From Monoplex corrugatus (taxonomy: Eukaryota > Mollusca > Gastropoda > Littorinimorpha > Ranellidae), in assembly GCA_030674185.1 (NCBI GenBank), contig CM060311.1:98407013-98471012 (forward strand): a stretch of DNA of 64,000 nucleotides. The letters are read 5' to 3'. Below the pieces are notes generated by a model that was given only the letters and a program-made list of their open reading frames with translations, was not told the DNA's origin and made no database searches. Of this stretch, positions 24,405-36,082 are shown in pieces; position 1 is the stretch's first letter, and every line of letters begins with the position of its first letter. The position numbers were made by a program, and so were the translations under genes.

Positions 24405-25079
24405 GTATATATATGCTGCCCGTCTCATCTTCCGCTCTTCAAAATTTAACCATGTTACGCCATTGCTCTGTTCTCTTCACTGGCTCCCGGTTCAGCAAAG
24501 AATATCCTACAAGATTGCCTGTCTCTGCTTCAAATCTATTGAGTCTTCCTGTCCTGAGTATCTCGCCCATCTGTTACATCTCTACACGCCATCTCGAGCT
24601 TTGCGGTCCATCATCGACACCGTCTATATAGTATCCTTAGTCCGCACTAAAAGTTTGGCACGTTCTTTTTCCTATCAACTCCAACATCTGAATCAGCTAC
24701 CTCGCTCACTCAGATACTCACCCTTCTGTCCACATTCAAACCCCCACAAAACTCACTGTTTCCCACAAACTGTAATTACTGCCCCCCACCCCATGAACTA
24801 AGTTGGCTTAAAATGTCTTACAATGTCAGTCATTGCATATGCATGTCGTGCAGTGATGTCCGTTCGTGCTGCTGATGTCGTGTGTTGATGTATGTGTGTG
24901 TGCGTGTGCGGTAGTGTGTGTGTGTGTGTGTTGTGTTCGTGTGTGCTGCCGTGTGTGTGATTTGTGGCGTCCGATGACCGTGACTTGTATTCGTATATTT
25001 TTGCCATGTTAACAGCCTAGGCACTTAATTTGATTAGGCTACTAAATTCCATAATATAATAATAATCAAAAACTATAAC
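24405..25079 (+). mobile_element. 5'-truncated CR1/L2-type LINE end in the 38-bp array
   Basis: Sense-strand translation from about 24412 gives AARLIFRSSKFNHVTPLL and SLHWLPVQQRISYKIACL. LYTPSRALRS and NQLPRSLRYSP follow, interrupted by small indels. This is the usual C-terminus of CR1/L2-group LINEs. A 3' untranslated part with a TG run (24890-24945) ends in AATAATAATCAA. The 13-bp sequence ATAGCACAGACAT stands on both sides (24392-24404 and 25080-25092), consistent with a target-site duplication. A sister copy ends at 32588. Confidence 0.8.
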
Positions 25080-25106
25080 ATAGCACAGACATCTATACCA
25101 GTATAC
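25080..25106. repeat. 38-bp minisatellite, right remnant
   Basis: Reads as the continuation of the unit interrupted by the LINE end, beginning with the duplicated ATAGCACAGACAT. Confidence 0.75.
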
Positions 25107-25159
25107 CAACACGTAAACGTACACCCATTAACGTACATAAAGAACACTTGGATACAAAG

Positions 25160-25164
25160 CAAGT

Positions 25165-25198
<34 letters not shown>

Positions 25199-25340
25199 CA
25201 CACACACACACAACAGACACACAAACACTACAACACACAACAACACACACACACACACACACACTAAATCCACTTATAGTGCAAAAGACTTAAATCAAAG
25301 AACGAACACACAACACACACAACCACACACACAAACACAC

Positions 25341-25376
<36 letters not shown>

Positions 25377-25400
25377 ACACACACAACACACAACACACAC

Positions 25401-25457
<57 letters not shown>

Positions 25458-25748
25458 CACATACACATCCATCACACCAACACTGGTAGCAGTGAAATAA
25501 ACAAAAATGACAGAAATAAGCAGATCTGACACCGTTTCGGAAAAACAATTAACACACAACACAAACATTACATTTATATTCATTATGAAATACAATTACA
25601 ACATCACTAATATAAACCAATTGGGAATGAAGAAAATAAAACGTAGTAGTACAACCAAACTTAACGATACGAATCTCACAAAATTGGTGAATCAAATAAT
25701 TATAGTACATTGGTAATCATCTGATTCAATCACCGAACACAACACCAC

Positions 25749-25802
<54 letters not shown>

Positions 25803-25916
25803 ATATATATTATATATATATATGTATATATATATATATCCACCTCTCTCACACACACTCACAAGAATGAAATCACTATAGTATAGTCTGATAACCATGC
25901 TATTCTCACACACACA

Positions 25917-25956
<40 letters not shown>

Positions 25957-26086
25957 GACACAAAGACACACACAAACACAAACACACACACACAAACACA
26001 CACAAACACACACACACAAACACCCACCCACCCACCCACACACACACACAAACACCCCCCCCACCCCCCCCCCACACACACATACA

Positions 26087-26171
<85 letters not shown>

Positions 26172-26234
26172 ACACACACACACACACACACACCACACTC
26201 ACACACACAACACACACAAACACACACACACACA

Positions 26235-26267
<33 letters not shown>

Positions 26268-26322
26268 CACACACAAACACAACACACACACACACACCAC
26301 CACACACACACACACACACAAC

Positions 26323-26353
<31 letters not shown>

Positions 26354-26494
26354 CACACACACACACACACACACCACACAACACACACAAAAATGCAGGT
26401 ACACACATAAGTACTATAAGCACCAGAAACAACAACAAAAACACACACAAACACCCCCCCCCACCCCCACCAAAACACACATACACACACATAC

Positions 26495-26531
<37 letters not shown>

Positions 26532-26633
26532 CACACACAAACACACACACACACACACACACCACCACCACACACACACACACACACACACACTCAAAAC
26601 ACACAACACACACACACACACTACACACACAAC

Positions 26634-26684
<51 letters not shown>

Positions 26685-26688
26685 CACA

Positions 26689-26720
<32 letters not shown>

Positions 26721-27013
26721 ATTCCATTCACACGCATACACTGGGTTAGCAGGGTGAATAAACAAGAAAGTGACTAGAAAAAGCAGGATCTGACACACAT
26801 TTGAAAGCACAGCATTATACACACACACACATACATGTACATTTATATTCATTATGTATACAATTAGCAACATCACTAATATAAACCAAATTGGGAATGA
26901 CAGAAATAAAACTGTGAGGATGTACAAGTGAACTTAACGATACGATATGCTCACAACATTGGTGAATCAAATAATTATAGTACATGGTCTGGTAATCATG
27001 CTGTTCAACACCG

Positions 27014-27104
<91 letters not shown>

Positions 27105-27181
27105 CCACCTCTCTCACACACACTCACAAGAATGAAATCACTATAGTATAGTCTGATAACCATGCTATTCTCACACACACA

Positions 27182-27225
<44 letters not shown>

Positions 27226-27354
27226 GACACAAAGACACACACAAACACAAACACACACACACAAACACACACAAACACACACACACAAACACCCACCCAC
27301 CCACCCACACACACACACAAACACCCCCCCCACCCCCCCACACACACACATACA

Positions 27355-27416
<62 letters not shown>

Positions 27417-27485
27417 CACACACACCACATCACACACACACACAACACACACACACACATCACACACACAACACACACACAACAC

Positions 27486-27530
<45 letters not shown>

Positions 27531-27690
27531 CACACACACACACACACACAACACACACAAACACACACACAACACACACACACACACAACACACACACAC
27601 ACACACATGCATCACACACATACAACACAACACACAACACACACAACCAACACAAGATACTCACACACACACACACATGCAGGTACACAA
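25160..27690. repeat. CA-rich region with a tandem duplication of about 1.26 kb
   Basis: CA microsatellites alternate with unique spacers that occur twice. The GAATCACTATAG-like spacer around ATGAAATCACTATAGTATAG is at 25867 and 27132. TGAATCAAATAATTATAGTA is near 25688 and 26964. GCAGGTACACA followed by GAAACAACAACAAAAAC is near 26395 and 27680. The two copies differ by many small changes, so the duplication is not recent or has been heavily reworked. All Cys-Val and His-Thr frames here are artefacts. Confidence 0.85.
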
Positions 27691-27786
27691 TAATACTCAA
27701 AGTCACTGAAACAACAACAAAAACAAATCCAACAGCAACGATGACTCGTATTAACCTGATGGAACAATGATGCATCCACATGTTAA

Positions 27787-28850
27787 AGCGACATGATGTC
27801 TACACATCAGCACCATCACCACACAACACTCACACCCTAGGACACAAACTGACATGATGTCTTACAATCAACACCATCACCACACAACACTCACCCTCTA
27901 GGACACAAACTGACATGATGTCTGTACATCAACACCATCACCACACAACACTCACACCTCTAGGACACAAACTGACATGATGTCTACACATCAACACCAT
28001 CACCACACAACACTCACGCCTCTAGGACACAAACTGACATGATGTCTGCACATCACACCATCACCACACAACACTCACACCTCTAGGACACAAACTGACA
28101 TGATGTCTACACATCAACACCATCACCACACAACACTCACACCTCTAGGACACAAACTGACATGATGTCTACACATCAACACCATCACCACACAACACTC
28201 ACACCTCTAGGACACAAACTGACATGATGTCTGTACATCAACACCATCACCACACAACACTCACACCTCTAGGACACAAACTGACATGATGTCTACACAT
28301 CAACACCATCACCACACAACACTCACACCTCTAGGACACAAACTGACATGATGTCTGTACATCAACACCATCACCACACAACACTCACACCTCTAGGACA
28401 CAAACTGACATGATGTCTGTACATCAACACCATCACCACACAACACTCACACCTCTAGGACACAAAGTGACATGATGTCTACACATCAACACCATCACCA
28501 CACAACACTCACACCTCTAGGACACAAACTGACATGATGTCTACACATCAACACCATCACCACACAACACTCACACCTCTAGGACACAAACTGACATGAT
28601 GTCTGTACATCAACACCATCACCACACAACACTCACACCTCTAGGACACAAACTGACATGACATGATGTCTGTACATCAACACCATCACCACACAACACT
28701 CACACCTCTAGGACAAACTGACATGACATGATGTCTGCACATCAACACCATCACCACACAACACTCACACCTCAAGGACACAAACTGACATGATGTCTGC
28801 ACATCAACACCATCACCACACAACACTCACACCTCTGAGACACAATCAGC
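27787..28850. repeat. 62-bp minisatellite, about 17 copies
   Basis: The unit contains CTGACATGATGTCTACACAT, CAACACCATCACCACACAAC and ACTCACACCTCTAGGACACA. Variation is mainly CTACAC, CTGTAC or CTGCAC, and two units carry an extra ACATG. Confidence 0.95.
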
Positions 28851-29084
28851 ATAACAGACAGTTCCATTACACAGCCACACACTGTGACATTCACAACACA
28901 CACACACACACACATGAAACATATATACATGATTGTAAAAGCATCAACATTTACTCTGCATGCAACAACAACATGTGTCCAACTCGTCATAACACACTCT
29001 GACATGCATGTACACTGATAAAACAGACAAGTCAATGTTCATATGTATCAGTCCCCAAGTTTACCGTGAAAAGCAACAACACTT
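28851..29084. other. Unassigned sequence
   Basis: Short CA run at 28898-28912. I see no gene here. Confidence 0.4.
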
Positions 29085-29800
29085 GTGAGATCCAAAACAA
29101 GTGTGACTGCCCACGCCCAAGCAAATAGGAACCAGAAGAACAAGAAAACCAATATAAGCGCGTATCCAACAAAACAAAACAAAACAAGCGCAAATTTTCG
29201 GCCAACTAGCCTTTGTCAAGCGCGAACGCACGGTCACAAACAGATCACAAACACCAAACAATGGATAATAAAAATGGGACTAAAAACTTCCCTGCCGCCT
29301 CGTCCAGTGGGTAAGAAGGGGACCAAATGGAATGCCCATGTCTTCATTAGCAGTAGTAAGAAGTGGGGAGAGGGGAGGCAACTATGATGTCAAAAGGGAA
29401 GTGAGATGAGTTCTGCAATTTTGAGAAGTGGCCATGCTATATCAGTATAGCCCTGTTCTGAAGAAGGCACAGGGCAAGAGCCAAGAGGTAAGGGAATAGA
29501 TTGTGCCCAGTGCCATGAATCTGGTAGGTCCTGGGAACAGGAAGAAACATGAAACGGCATGTCTGAATTCTGTTGCGCAATGGATTACTTATGGTTTGTC
29601 ATTAAGACCATATGGTTTGCGTGTTCCAAGTTTATTTATGAGATGGGATTCTCTGTCTTTCCTGTCTATGGTGCTGTTATTGTATAGAAGCCGCAGACCT
29701 TTCACTCGGATGTCATTGATTGAGTGGTCTGATTTGTGAGTCAAGAAATAAACTGGCAACTATCAAATGAGGAAAAATACTTCTGAAAAAAAGTAAAGAA
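29085..29800 (-). mobile_element. Penelope-like element remnant with GIY-YIG C-terminus
   Basis: On the minus strand, about 29765 to 29568 reads PVYFLTHKSDHSINDIRVKG, then LYNNSTIDRKDRESHLINKL, then GTRKPYGLND before a stop. This resembles the end of the GIY-YIG endonuclease of Penelope-like elements, which typically has an R-E-x-H/Y-W/L-I-x-K-L...P-x-G-L-N pattern. Downstream, at about 29220-29190 on the same strand, is CTTGACAAAGGCTAGTTGGC and then CGAAA, like the 3' region of such elements. No reverse transcriptase remains. The assignment rests on pattern memory. Confidence 0.55.
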
Positions 29801-30108
29801 GATTGCTTCCTTAAGGGAAAAAAGTGAGGTAAGAAGTAAAAACTAAAGGAAGACCATTACCATGCACAACAGCACTTTTCTTTAGGTACAAATTAACTTA
29901 CATAAAACTGTTAAAAGTGAAAAAAATCTTTGTGTCAAAAATTCAGTTACATGACTGTCGAAAAAAAAAATAGGAGTGAAGGCAAAAAACGGTTAAAGGA
30001 AAGAAAAGAAAACAAAACAAGTGAAAAACCAATCAAACAAAAAACAATCAAGCAACAATGACAACAACAACAATAACGACAACAAGAAAGCACAACATGA
30101 GGAAAAAG
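29801..30108. other. Unassigned A-rich sequence
   Basis: A-rich DNA with no supported feature. Confidence 0.4.
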
Positions 30109-30300
30109 TTAACCCTTTGACTCCTGCACCCTATGCACCAGCATCCTGCATTGCCAGCCATGCTAGCAAAGCAAAAACTTAACCCTTTGACTCACTCACC
30201 CATTTCACCAGCTTCCTGCAGGAGGCTGGTGAATAGGTGAGGGAGTCAAAGGGTTAAGTTTTTGCAGTCGGTGGATATGGTGCAGGAGTCAAAGGGTTAA
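30109..30300. mobile_element. TTAA-ended nested palindromic element, copy 7 (best preserved)
   Basis: The outer left end TTAACCCTTTGACTCCTGCA is at 30109 and the outer right end TGCAGGAGTCAAAGGGTTAA ends at 30300: exact inverted complements over 20 bp. The inner palindrome has TTAA ends at about 30179 and 30256 and is centred on CTTCCTGCAGGAGG. GCAAAAAC and GTTTTTGC flank the inner unit as inverted matches. No coding capacity. Confidence 0.7.
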
Positions 30301-30684
30301 CTGACACAACCATCACAAAATAAACAATGTATTAAGAATGAGATCAGAAGTACAGTAATGTCAGCCACAGTAAAAAGAACAAAGTTACCATACATGGTAA
30401 GAACTAAAATAAATATCAGAAGACAACACACTTCTGACTCTGTCTTGATTTCTTTACAAACCTATAAAACATAAATGTCTGATTTAGGAGAAAAAATACT
30501 GTAAAAAAAAAGAAATACTTTTCAAGCAAAAATTAAAACAATATAATTATCAAATGCCAACAATACTATTCAGGAGGTCGTTTGGCACTTCAAATTGAGG
30601 AAAAAACCTCTGATAACCATTTACAAAATGACTACAGGAATCCATGTTTCAAACAGATTGAAGTGAAAGTACTGTTGCACCAAT
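30301..30684. other. Unassigned A-rich sequence
   Basis: No gene, RNA gene or repeat that I can support. Confidence 0.4.
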
Positions 30685-30985
30685 ACACAAGTACACCAGA
30701 CCATCAAAGAGTATGCTGGACTGTATGAAGATCTGCTGACATCAGTTGTGAAAAGAAAACTGTTGGTATGGCCAACAAGATCAAACAGTATTGTTAAATC
30801 AATTCTCCAGGGAACTGCTAAAGAAGAAGAAGGGGAAGAAACAAAAAAAGTGATGGACTGACAACATTGCAGAATAGATAGAGAAGCCAACTGCAGTGAC
30901 CCAAGCTCTGGCACACTACCAACAGAGCTGCAGGAAGCTAGGAAACAGTTCTTTAAAGCTGCGTCCTGATGACTCTTTATGGAGT
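30685..30985 (+). mobile_element. Degenerate RTE-like LINE C-terminal fragment
   Basis: Plus-strand translation from about 30714 gives YEDLLTSVVKRKLLVW, then SNSIVKSILQGTAKEEEGEE. A further frame gives EKPTAVTQALAHYQQSCRKL. This parallels the end of LINE B (YEDLLTSVK..., then TVLQETVQGGRRRGRQ, then the EWTGLEWN block). At least two stops and a frame change show it is dead. About 300 bp remain, without a recognisable tail. Confidence 0.55.
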
Positions 30986-31392
30986 TTAATTAAGGAGAAA
31001 AAGAAGAAGACCGTCACAGAGTAACAAAACTATTCTCTCAGCACCGCCAACAGAACTCTCAGTGTACAGAATGACATGACAGACTGGATGCTGTTTAGGC
31101 TGTAGTCATCACTATTCAAGTAAAAAACTAAAGCAATTGTCAAAAACAGAAATAATTTTTGTGAGTTAAGAAATACAAGAATATCACTGTCAGAAAAGAT
31201 AGAACACAGGTAAAAATTACATTTCCACTGAAGCGAAGAACAAACACAAAGTACGAATGAAAAAATACCAGTGTCGGTAAATGAAGAACACACAAGGTAA
31301 GAATAAAATAAATTGACAAACACACAAGATAAGAATAAAATAAATAAGACAATCACCATAAAAACAATATAAACTTGTGTGTTAAAAACTAC
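30986..31392. other. Unassigned sequence with short internal repeats
   Basis: A CACACAAGGTAAGAATAAAATAAAT-like unit occurs twice (about 31290 and 31322). The minus-strand frame 31030-31446 is low-complexity hydrophobic and shows no known domain. Confidence 0.4.
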
Positions 31393-31512
31393 ATTAACCC
31401 TTTGACTCCTGCAGCCTGTCCAACAGCATCCTTCTTTGTCAACCATGCTGGAAGAGCAAAAACTTAACCCTTTGACTCCCTCACCCTATCCACCACCAGC
31501 TTCCTGTGGGTG
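31393..31512. mobile_element. TTAA-ended palindromic element, copy 8 (left half only)
   Basis: Outer and inner left arms are present (TTAACCCTTTGACTCCTGCA at 31393, and TTAACCCTTTGACTCCCTCA near 31466). The sequence stops at CCACCAGCTTCCTG, the centre of the palindrome, and runs directly into the 32-bp minisatellite. No right half is found at the far end of that array. Confidence 0.6.
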
Positions 31513-32183
31513 CTTTCTGTCATTGTGGGTGATCACTGTCATTAGTAGAGGACTGTGGTGATCACTGTCATTAGTAGAGGACATTGTAGGTGATTGCTGT
31601 CATTAGTAGAGGACTTTGTGGGTGATTTCTGTCATTAGTAGAGGACTTTGTGGGTGATCACTGTCATTAGCAGAGGACTTTGTGGGTGATTTCTGTCATT
31701 AGTAGAGGACTTTGTGGGTGATTTCTGTCTTTAGTAGAGGACTTTGTGGGTGATTCCTGTCATTAGTAGAGGACTTTGTGGGTGATTCCTGTCATTAGTA
31801 GAGGACTTTGTGCGTGATTTCTGTCATTAGTAGAGGACTTTGTGGGTGATTTCTGTCATTAGTAGAGGACTTTGTGGTGATCACTGTCATTAGTATAGGA
31901 CTTTGTGGGTGATTTCTGTCATTAGTAGAGGACTTTGTGGGTGATTTCTGTCATTAGTAGAGGACTTTGTGTGTGATTTCTGTCATTAGTAGAGGACTTT
32001 GTGGGTGATTACTGTCATTAGTAGAGGACTTTGTGTGTGATTTCTGTCATTAGTAGAGGACTTTGTGTGTGATTTCTGTCATTAGTAGAGGACTTTGTGG
32101 GTGATTTCTGTCATTAGTAGAGGACTTTGTGGGTGATTTCTGTCATTAGTATAGGACTTTGTGGGTGATTTCTGTCATTAGTA
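31513..32183. repeat. 32-bp minisatellite, left segment
   Basis: The unit is GACTTTGTGGGTGATTTC followed by TGTCATTAGTAGAG, with 31-bp variants (GTGGTGATTACTG). It is continuous in type with 32589-35990 across the inserted LINE end. Confidence 0.95.
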
Positions 32184-32588
32184 TAGTATCCCCATAGTCC
32201 GCACTAAAAGGTTTGGGCAGCGTTCTTTTTCCTATCAAGCTCCAACCATCTGGAATCAGTTACCTCGCTCTCTTAGATACTCACCCTCTCTGTCCACATT
32301 CAAACGCTCCCTCAAAACTCACCTGTTTCCCAAAACTGGTAATCTCTGCCCCCTTCCCCCCATGTAATGTAATGGTGACATTATAGTGTCTTAGTGTCAA
32401 TGTGTCATTGTATTTGCATGTCATGCTGTGTGTGTGTTTGTGTGTGTGTGTGTGTTTGTGTGTGTGTGGGTGCTTCTGTGGGCGTGTGTGTGTGTGCTTG
32501 CGATTCTGGTTATATGTTTTGCCATTGTAAACGCCTAGGGCATTAATTTGATTAGGCGTACTAAATGTTCATAATAATAATAATAATA
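32184..32588 (+). mobile_element. CR1/L2-type LINE 3' end inserted in the 32-bp array
   Basis: Shares its sequence with the 3' part of 24405-25079. TCCGCACTAAAAG, TCTTTTTCCTATCAA, TACCTCGCTCTCTTAGATAC and ACTCACCTGTTTCCC are coding remnants of the C-terminus. A TG-rich stretch (32410-32500), CCTAGGGCATTAATTTGATT and an AATAATAAT tail follow. The array sequence ATTAGTA lies on both sides (32177-32183 and 32589-32595), so the insertion created a duplication of about 7 bp. About 405 bp long and strongly 5'-truncated. Confidence 0.8.
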
Positions 32589-35500
32589 ATTAGTAGAGGA
32601 CTTTGTGGGTGATTTCTGTCATTAGTAGAGGACTTTGTGTGTGATTTCTGTCTTTAGTAGAAGACTTTGTGGTGATCACTGTCATTAGTAGAGGACTTTG
32701 TGAGTGATTTCTGTCATTAGTATAGGACTTTGTGTGTGATTACTGTCATTAGTAGAGGACTTTGTGAGTGATTACTGTCATTGGTAGAGGACTTTGTGTG
32801 TGATTACTGTCATTAGTAGAGGACTTTGTGAGTGATTACTGTCATTAGTAGAGGACTTTGTGTGTGATTACTGTCATTAGTAGAGGACTTTGTGAGTGAT
32901 TACTGTCATTAGTAGAGGAGTTGGTGGTAATCACTGTCATTAGTAGAGGACTTTGTGAGTGATTACTGTCATTAATAGAAGAGTTGGTGGTGATCACTGT
33001 CATTAGTAGAGGACTTTGTGAGTAATTACTGTCATTAGTAGAGGACTTTGTGTGTGATTACTGTCATTAGTAGAGGACTTTGTGTGTGATTACTGTCATT
33101 AGTAGAGGACTTTGTGTGTGATTACTGTCATTAGTAGAGGACTTTGTGAGTGATTACTGTCATTAGTAGAGGACTTTGTGTGTGATTACTGTCATTAGTA
33201 GAGGACTTTGTGGGTGATTACTGTCATTAGTAGAGGAGTTGGTGGTGATCACTGTCATTAGTAGAGGACTTTGTGAGTGATTACTGTCATTAGTAGAAGA
33301 GTTGGTGGTGATCACTGTCATTAGTAGAGGGCTCTGTGGGTGATCACTGTCATTAGTAGAGGAGTTGGTGGTGATCACTGTCATTAGTAGAGGAGTTGGT
33401 GGTGATCACTGTCATTAGTAGAGGACTTTGTGGGTGATCACTGTCATTAGTAGAGGACTTTGTGGGTGATCACTGTCATTAGTAGAGGAGTTGGTGGTGA
33501 TCACTGTCATTAGTAGAGGAGTTGGTGGTGATTACTGTCATTAGTAGAGGGCTCTGTGGGTGATCACTGTCATTAGTAGAGGAGTTGGTGGTGATCACTG
33601 TCATTAGTAGAGGAGTTGGTGGTGATCACTGTCATTAGTAGAGGACTTTGTGGTGATCACTGTCATTAGTAGAGGAGTTGGTGGTGATCACTGTCATTAG
33701 TAGAGGAGTTGGTGGTGATCACTGTCATTAGTAGAGGAGTTGGTGGTGATCACTGTCATTAGTAGAGGACTTTGTGGTGATCACTGTCATTAGTAGAGGA
33801 CTTTGTGTGTGATTACTGTCATAAGAAGATGACTTTGTGGGTGATTTCTGTCATTAGTAGAGGACTTTGTGGTGATCACTGTCATTAGTAGAGGACTTTG
33901 TGGGTGATTTCTGTCATTAGTAGAGGACTTTGATGTGGTGATTTCTGTCATTAGTAGAGGACTTTGTGGGTGATTTCTGTCATTAGTAGAGGACTTTGTG
34001 GGTGATTTCTGTCATTAGTAGAGGACTTTGTGGGTGATTACTGTCATTAGTAGAGGACTTTGTGGTGATTGCTGTCTTTAGTAGAGGACTTTGTGGGTGA
34101 TTTCTGTCATTAGTAGAGGACTTTGTGGGTGATTTCTGTCATTAGTAGAGGACTTTGTGGTGATTACTGTCTTTAGTAGAGGACTTTTGGGTGATTTCTG
34201 TCATTAGTATAGGACTTTGTGGGTGATTTCTGTCATTAGTAGAGGACTTTGTGGTGATTACTGTCTTTAGTAGAGGACTTTGTGGTGATTACTGTCTTTA
34301 GTAGAGGACTTTGTGGGTGATTTCTGTCATTAGTAGAGGACTTTGTGGTGATACTGTCTTTAGTAGAGGACTTTGTGGTGATTACTGTCATTAGTAGAGG
34401 ACTTTGTGGTGATTACTGTCTTTAGTAAGGACTTTGTGTGTGATTACTGTCATTAGTAGAGGACTTAGTGGTGATTACTGTCTTTAGTAGAGGACTTTGT
34501 GGTGATTACTGTCTTTAGTAGAGGACTTTGTGGTGATTACTGTCTTTAGTAGAGGACTTTGTGAGTGATTTCTGTCATTAGTAGAGGACTTTGTGGGTGA
34601 TTTCTGTCATTAGTAGAGGACTTTGTGAGTGATTACTGTCTTTAGTAGAGGACTTTGTGAGTGATTACTGTCTTTAGTAGAGGACTTTGTGAGTGATTTC
34701 TGTCATTAGTAGAGGACTTTGTGGTGATTTCTGTCATTAGTAGAGGACTTTGTGGTGATTACTGTCTTTAGTAGAGGACTTTGTGAGTGATTACTGTCAT
34801 TAGTAGAGGACTTTGTGGTGATTTCTGTCATTAGTAGAGGACTTTGTGGGTGATTTCTGTCATTAGTAGAGGACTTTGTGGTGATTACTGTCTTTAGTAG
34901 AGGACTTTGGGTGATTTCTGTCATTAGTATAGGACTTTGTGGGTGATTTCTGTCATTAGTAGAGGACTTTGTGGTGATTACTGTCTTTAGTAGAGGACTT
35001 TGTGGTGATTACTGTCTTTAGTAGAGGACTTTGTGCGTGATTTCTGTCATTAGTAGAGGACTTTGTGGTGATTTCTGTCATTAGTAGAGGACTTTGTGGT
35101 GATCACTGTCATTAGTAGAGGACTTTGTGGGTGATTTCTGTCATTAGTAGAGGACTTTGTGGTGATTACTGTCTTTAGTAGAGGACTTTTGGGTGATTTC
35201 TGTCATTAGTATAGGACTTTGTGGGTGATTTCTGTCATTAGTAGAGGACTTTGTGGTGATTACTGTCTTTAGTAGAGGACTTTGTGGTGATTACTGTCTT
35301 TAGTAGAGGACTTTGTGGGTGATTTCTGTCATTAGTAGAGGACTTTGTGGTGATTACTGTCTTTAGTAGAGGACTTTGTGGTGATTACTGTCATTAGTAG
35401 AGGACTTTGTGGTGATTACTGTCTTTAGTAGAGGACTTTGTGTGTGATTACTGTCATTAGTAGAGGACTTAGTGGTGATTACTGTCTTTAGTAGAGGACT

Positions 35501-35990
35501 TTGTGGTGATTACTGTCTTTAGTAGAGGACTTTGTGGTGATTACTGTCTTTAGTAGAGGACTTTGTGAGTGATTTCTGTCATTAGTAGAGGACTTTGTGG
35601 GTGATTTCTGTCATTAGTAGAGGACTTTGTGAGTGATTACTGTCTTTAGTAGAGGACTTTGTGAGTGATTACTGTCTTTAGTAGAGGACTTTGTGAGTGA
35701 TTTCTGTCATTAGTAGAGGACTTTGTGGTGATTACTGTCTTTAGTAGAGGACTTTGTGAGTGATTACTGTCTTTAGTAGAGGACTTTGTGGGTGATTTCT
35801 GTCATTAGTAGAGGACTTTGTGGGTGATTTCTGTCATTAGTAGAGGACTTTGTGGTGATTACTGTCTTTAGTAGAGGACTTTGTGAGTGATTACTGTCAT
35901 TAGTAGAGGACTTTGTGGTGATTACTGTCTTTAGTAGAGGACTTTGTGGGTGATTTCTGTCAATAGTAGAGGACTTTGTGGGTCATTTCC
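32589..35990. repeat. 32-bp minisatellite, right segment, about 106 copies
   Basis: Same unit as 31513-32183. Zones differ in variant use: GAGTTGGTGGTGATCACTG dominates 33230-33800, and GTGGTGATTACTGTCTTTAG dominates 34060-35990. Rare variants recur about 1,003 bp apart (GGACTTTTGGGTG at 34181 and 35183, GGACTTAGTGG at 34461 and 35464), showing a block duplication. No spacers are present, so this is not a CRISPR array. Confidence 0.95.
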
Positions 35991-36082
35991 ATAGTCAGCT
36001 GGATCACAATAGGCACTGCCATACACCACCAAAGTGACCCACCAGAAGTGTCTGATGTGACTAGATCCCTCAGGCTTCCTGC

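Noticed and set aside
15672..27781. Val-Cys, His-Thr and similar frames over CA/GT runs
   Set aside because: Translation of dinucleotide repeats; low complexity only.
31030..31446. 138-codon minus frame rich in Phe, Leu and Ser
   Set aside because: AT-rich composition produces such hydrophobic frames, and it runs into a palindromic element.
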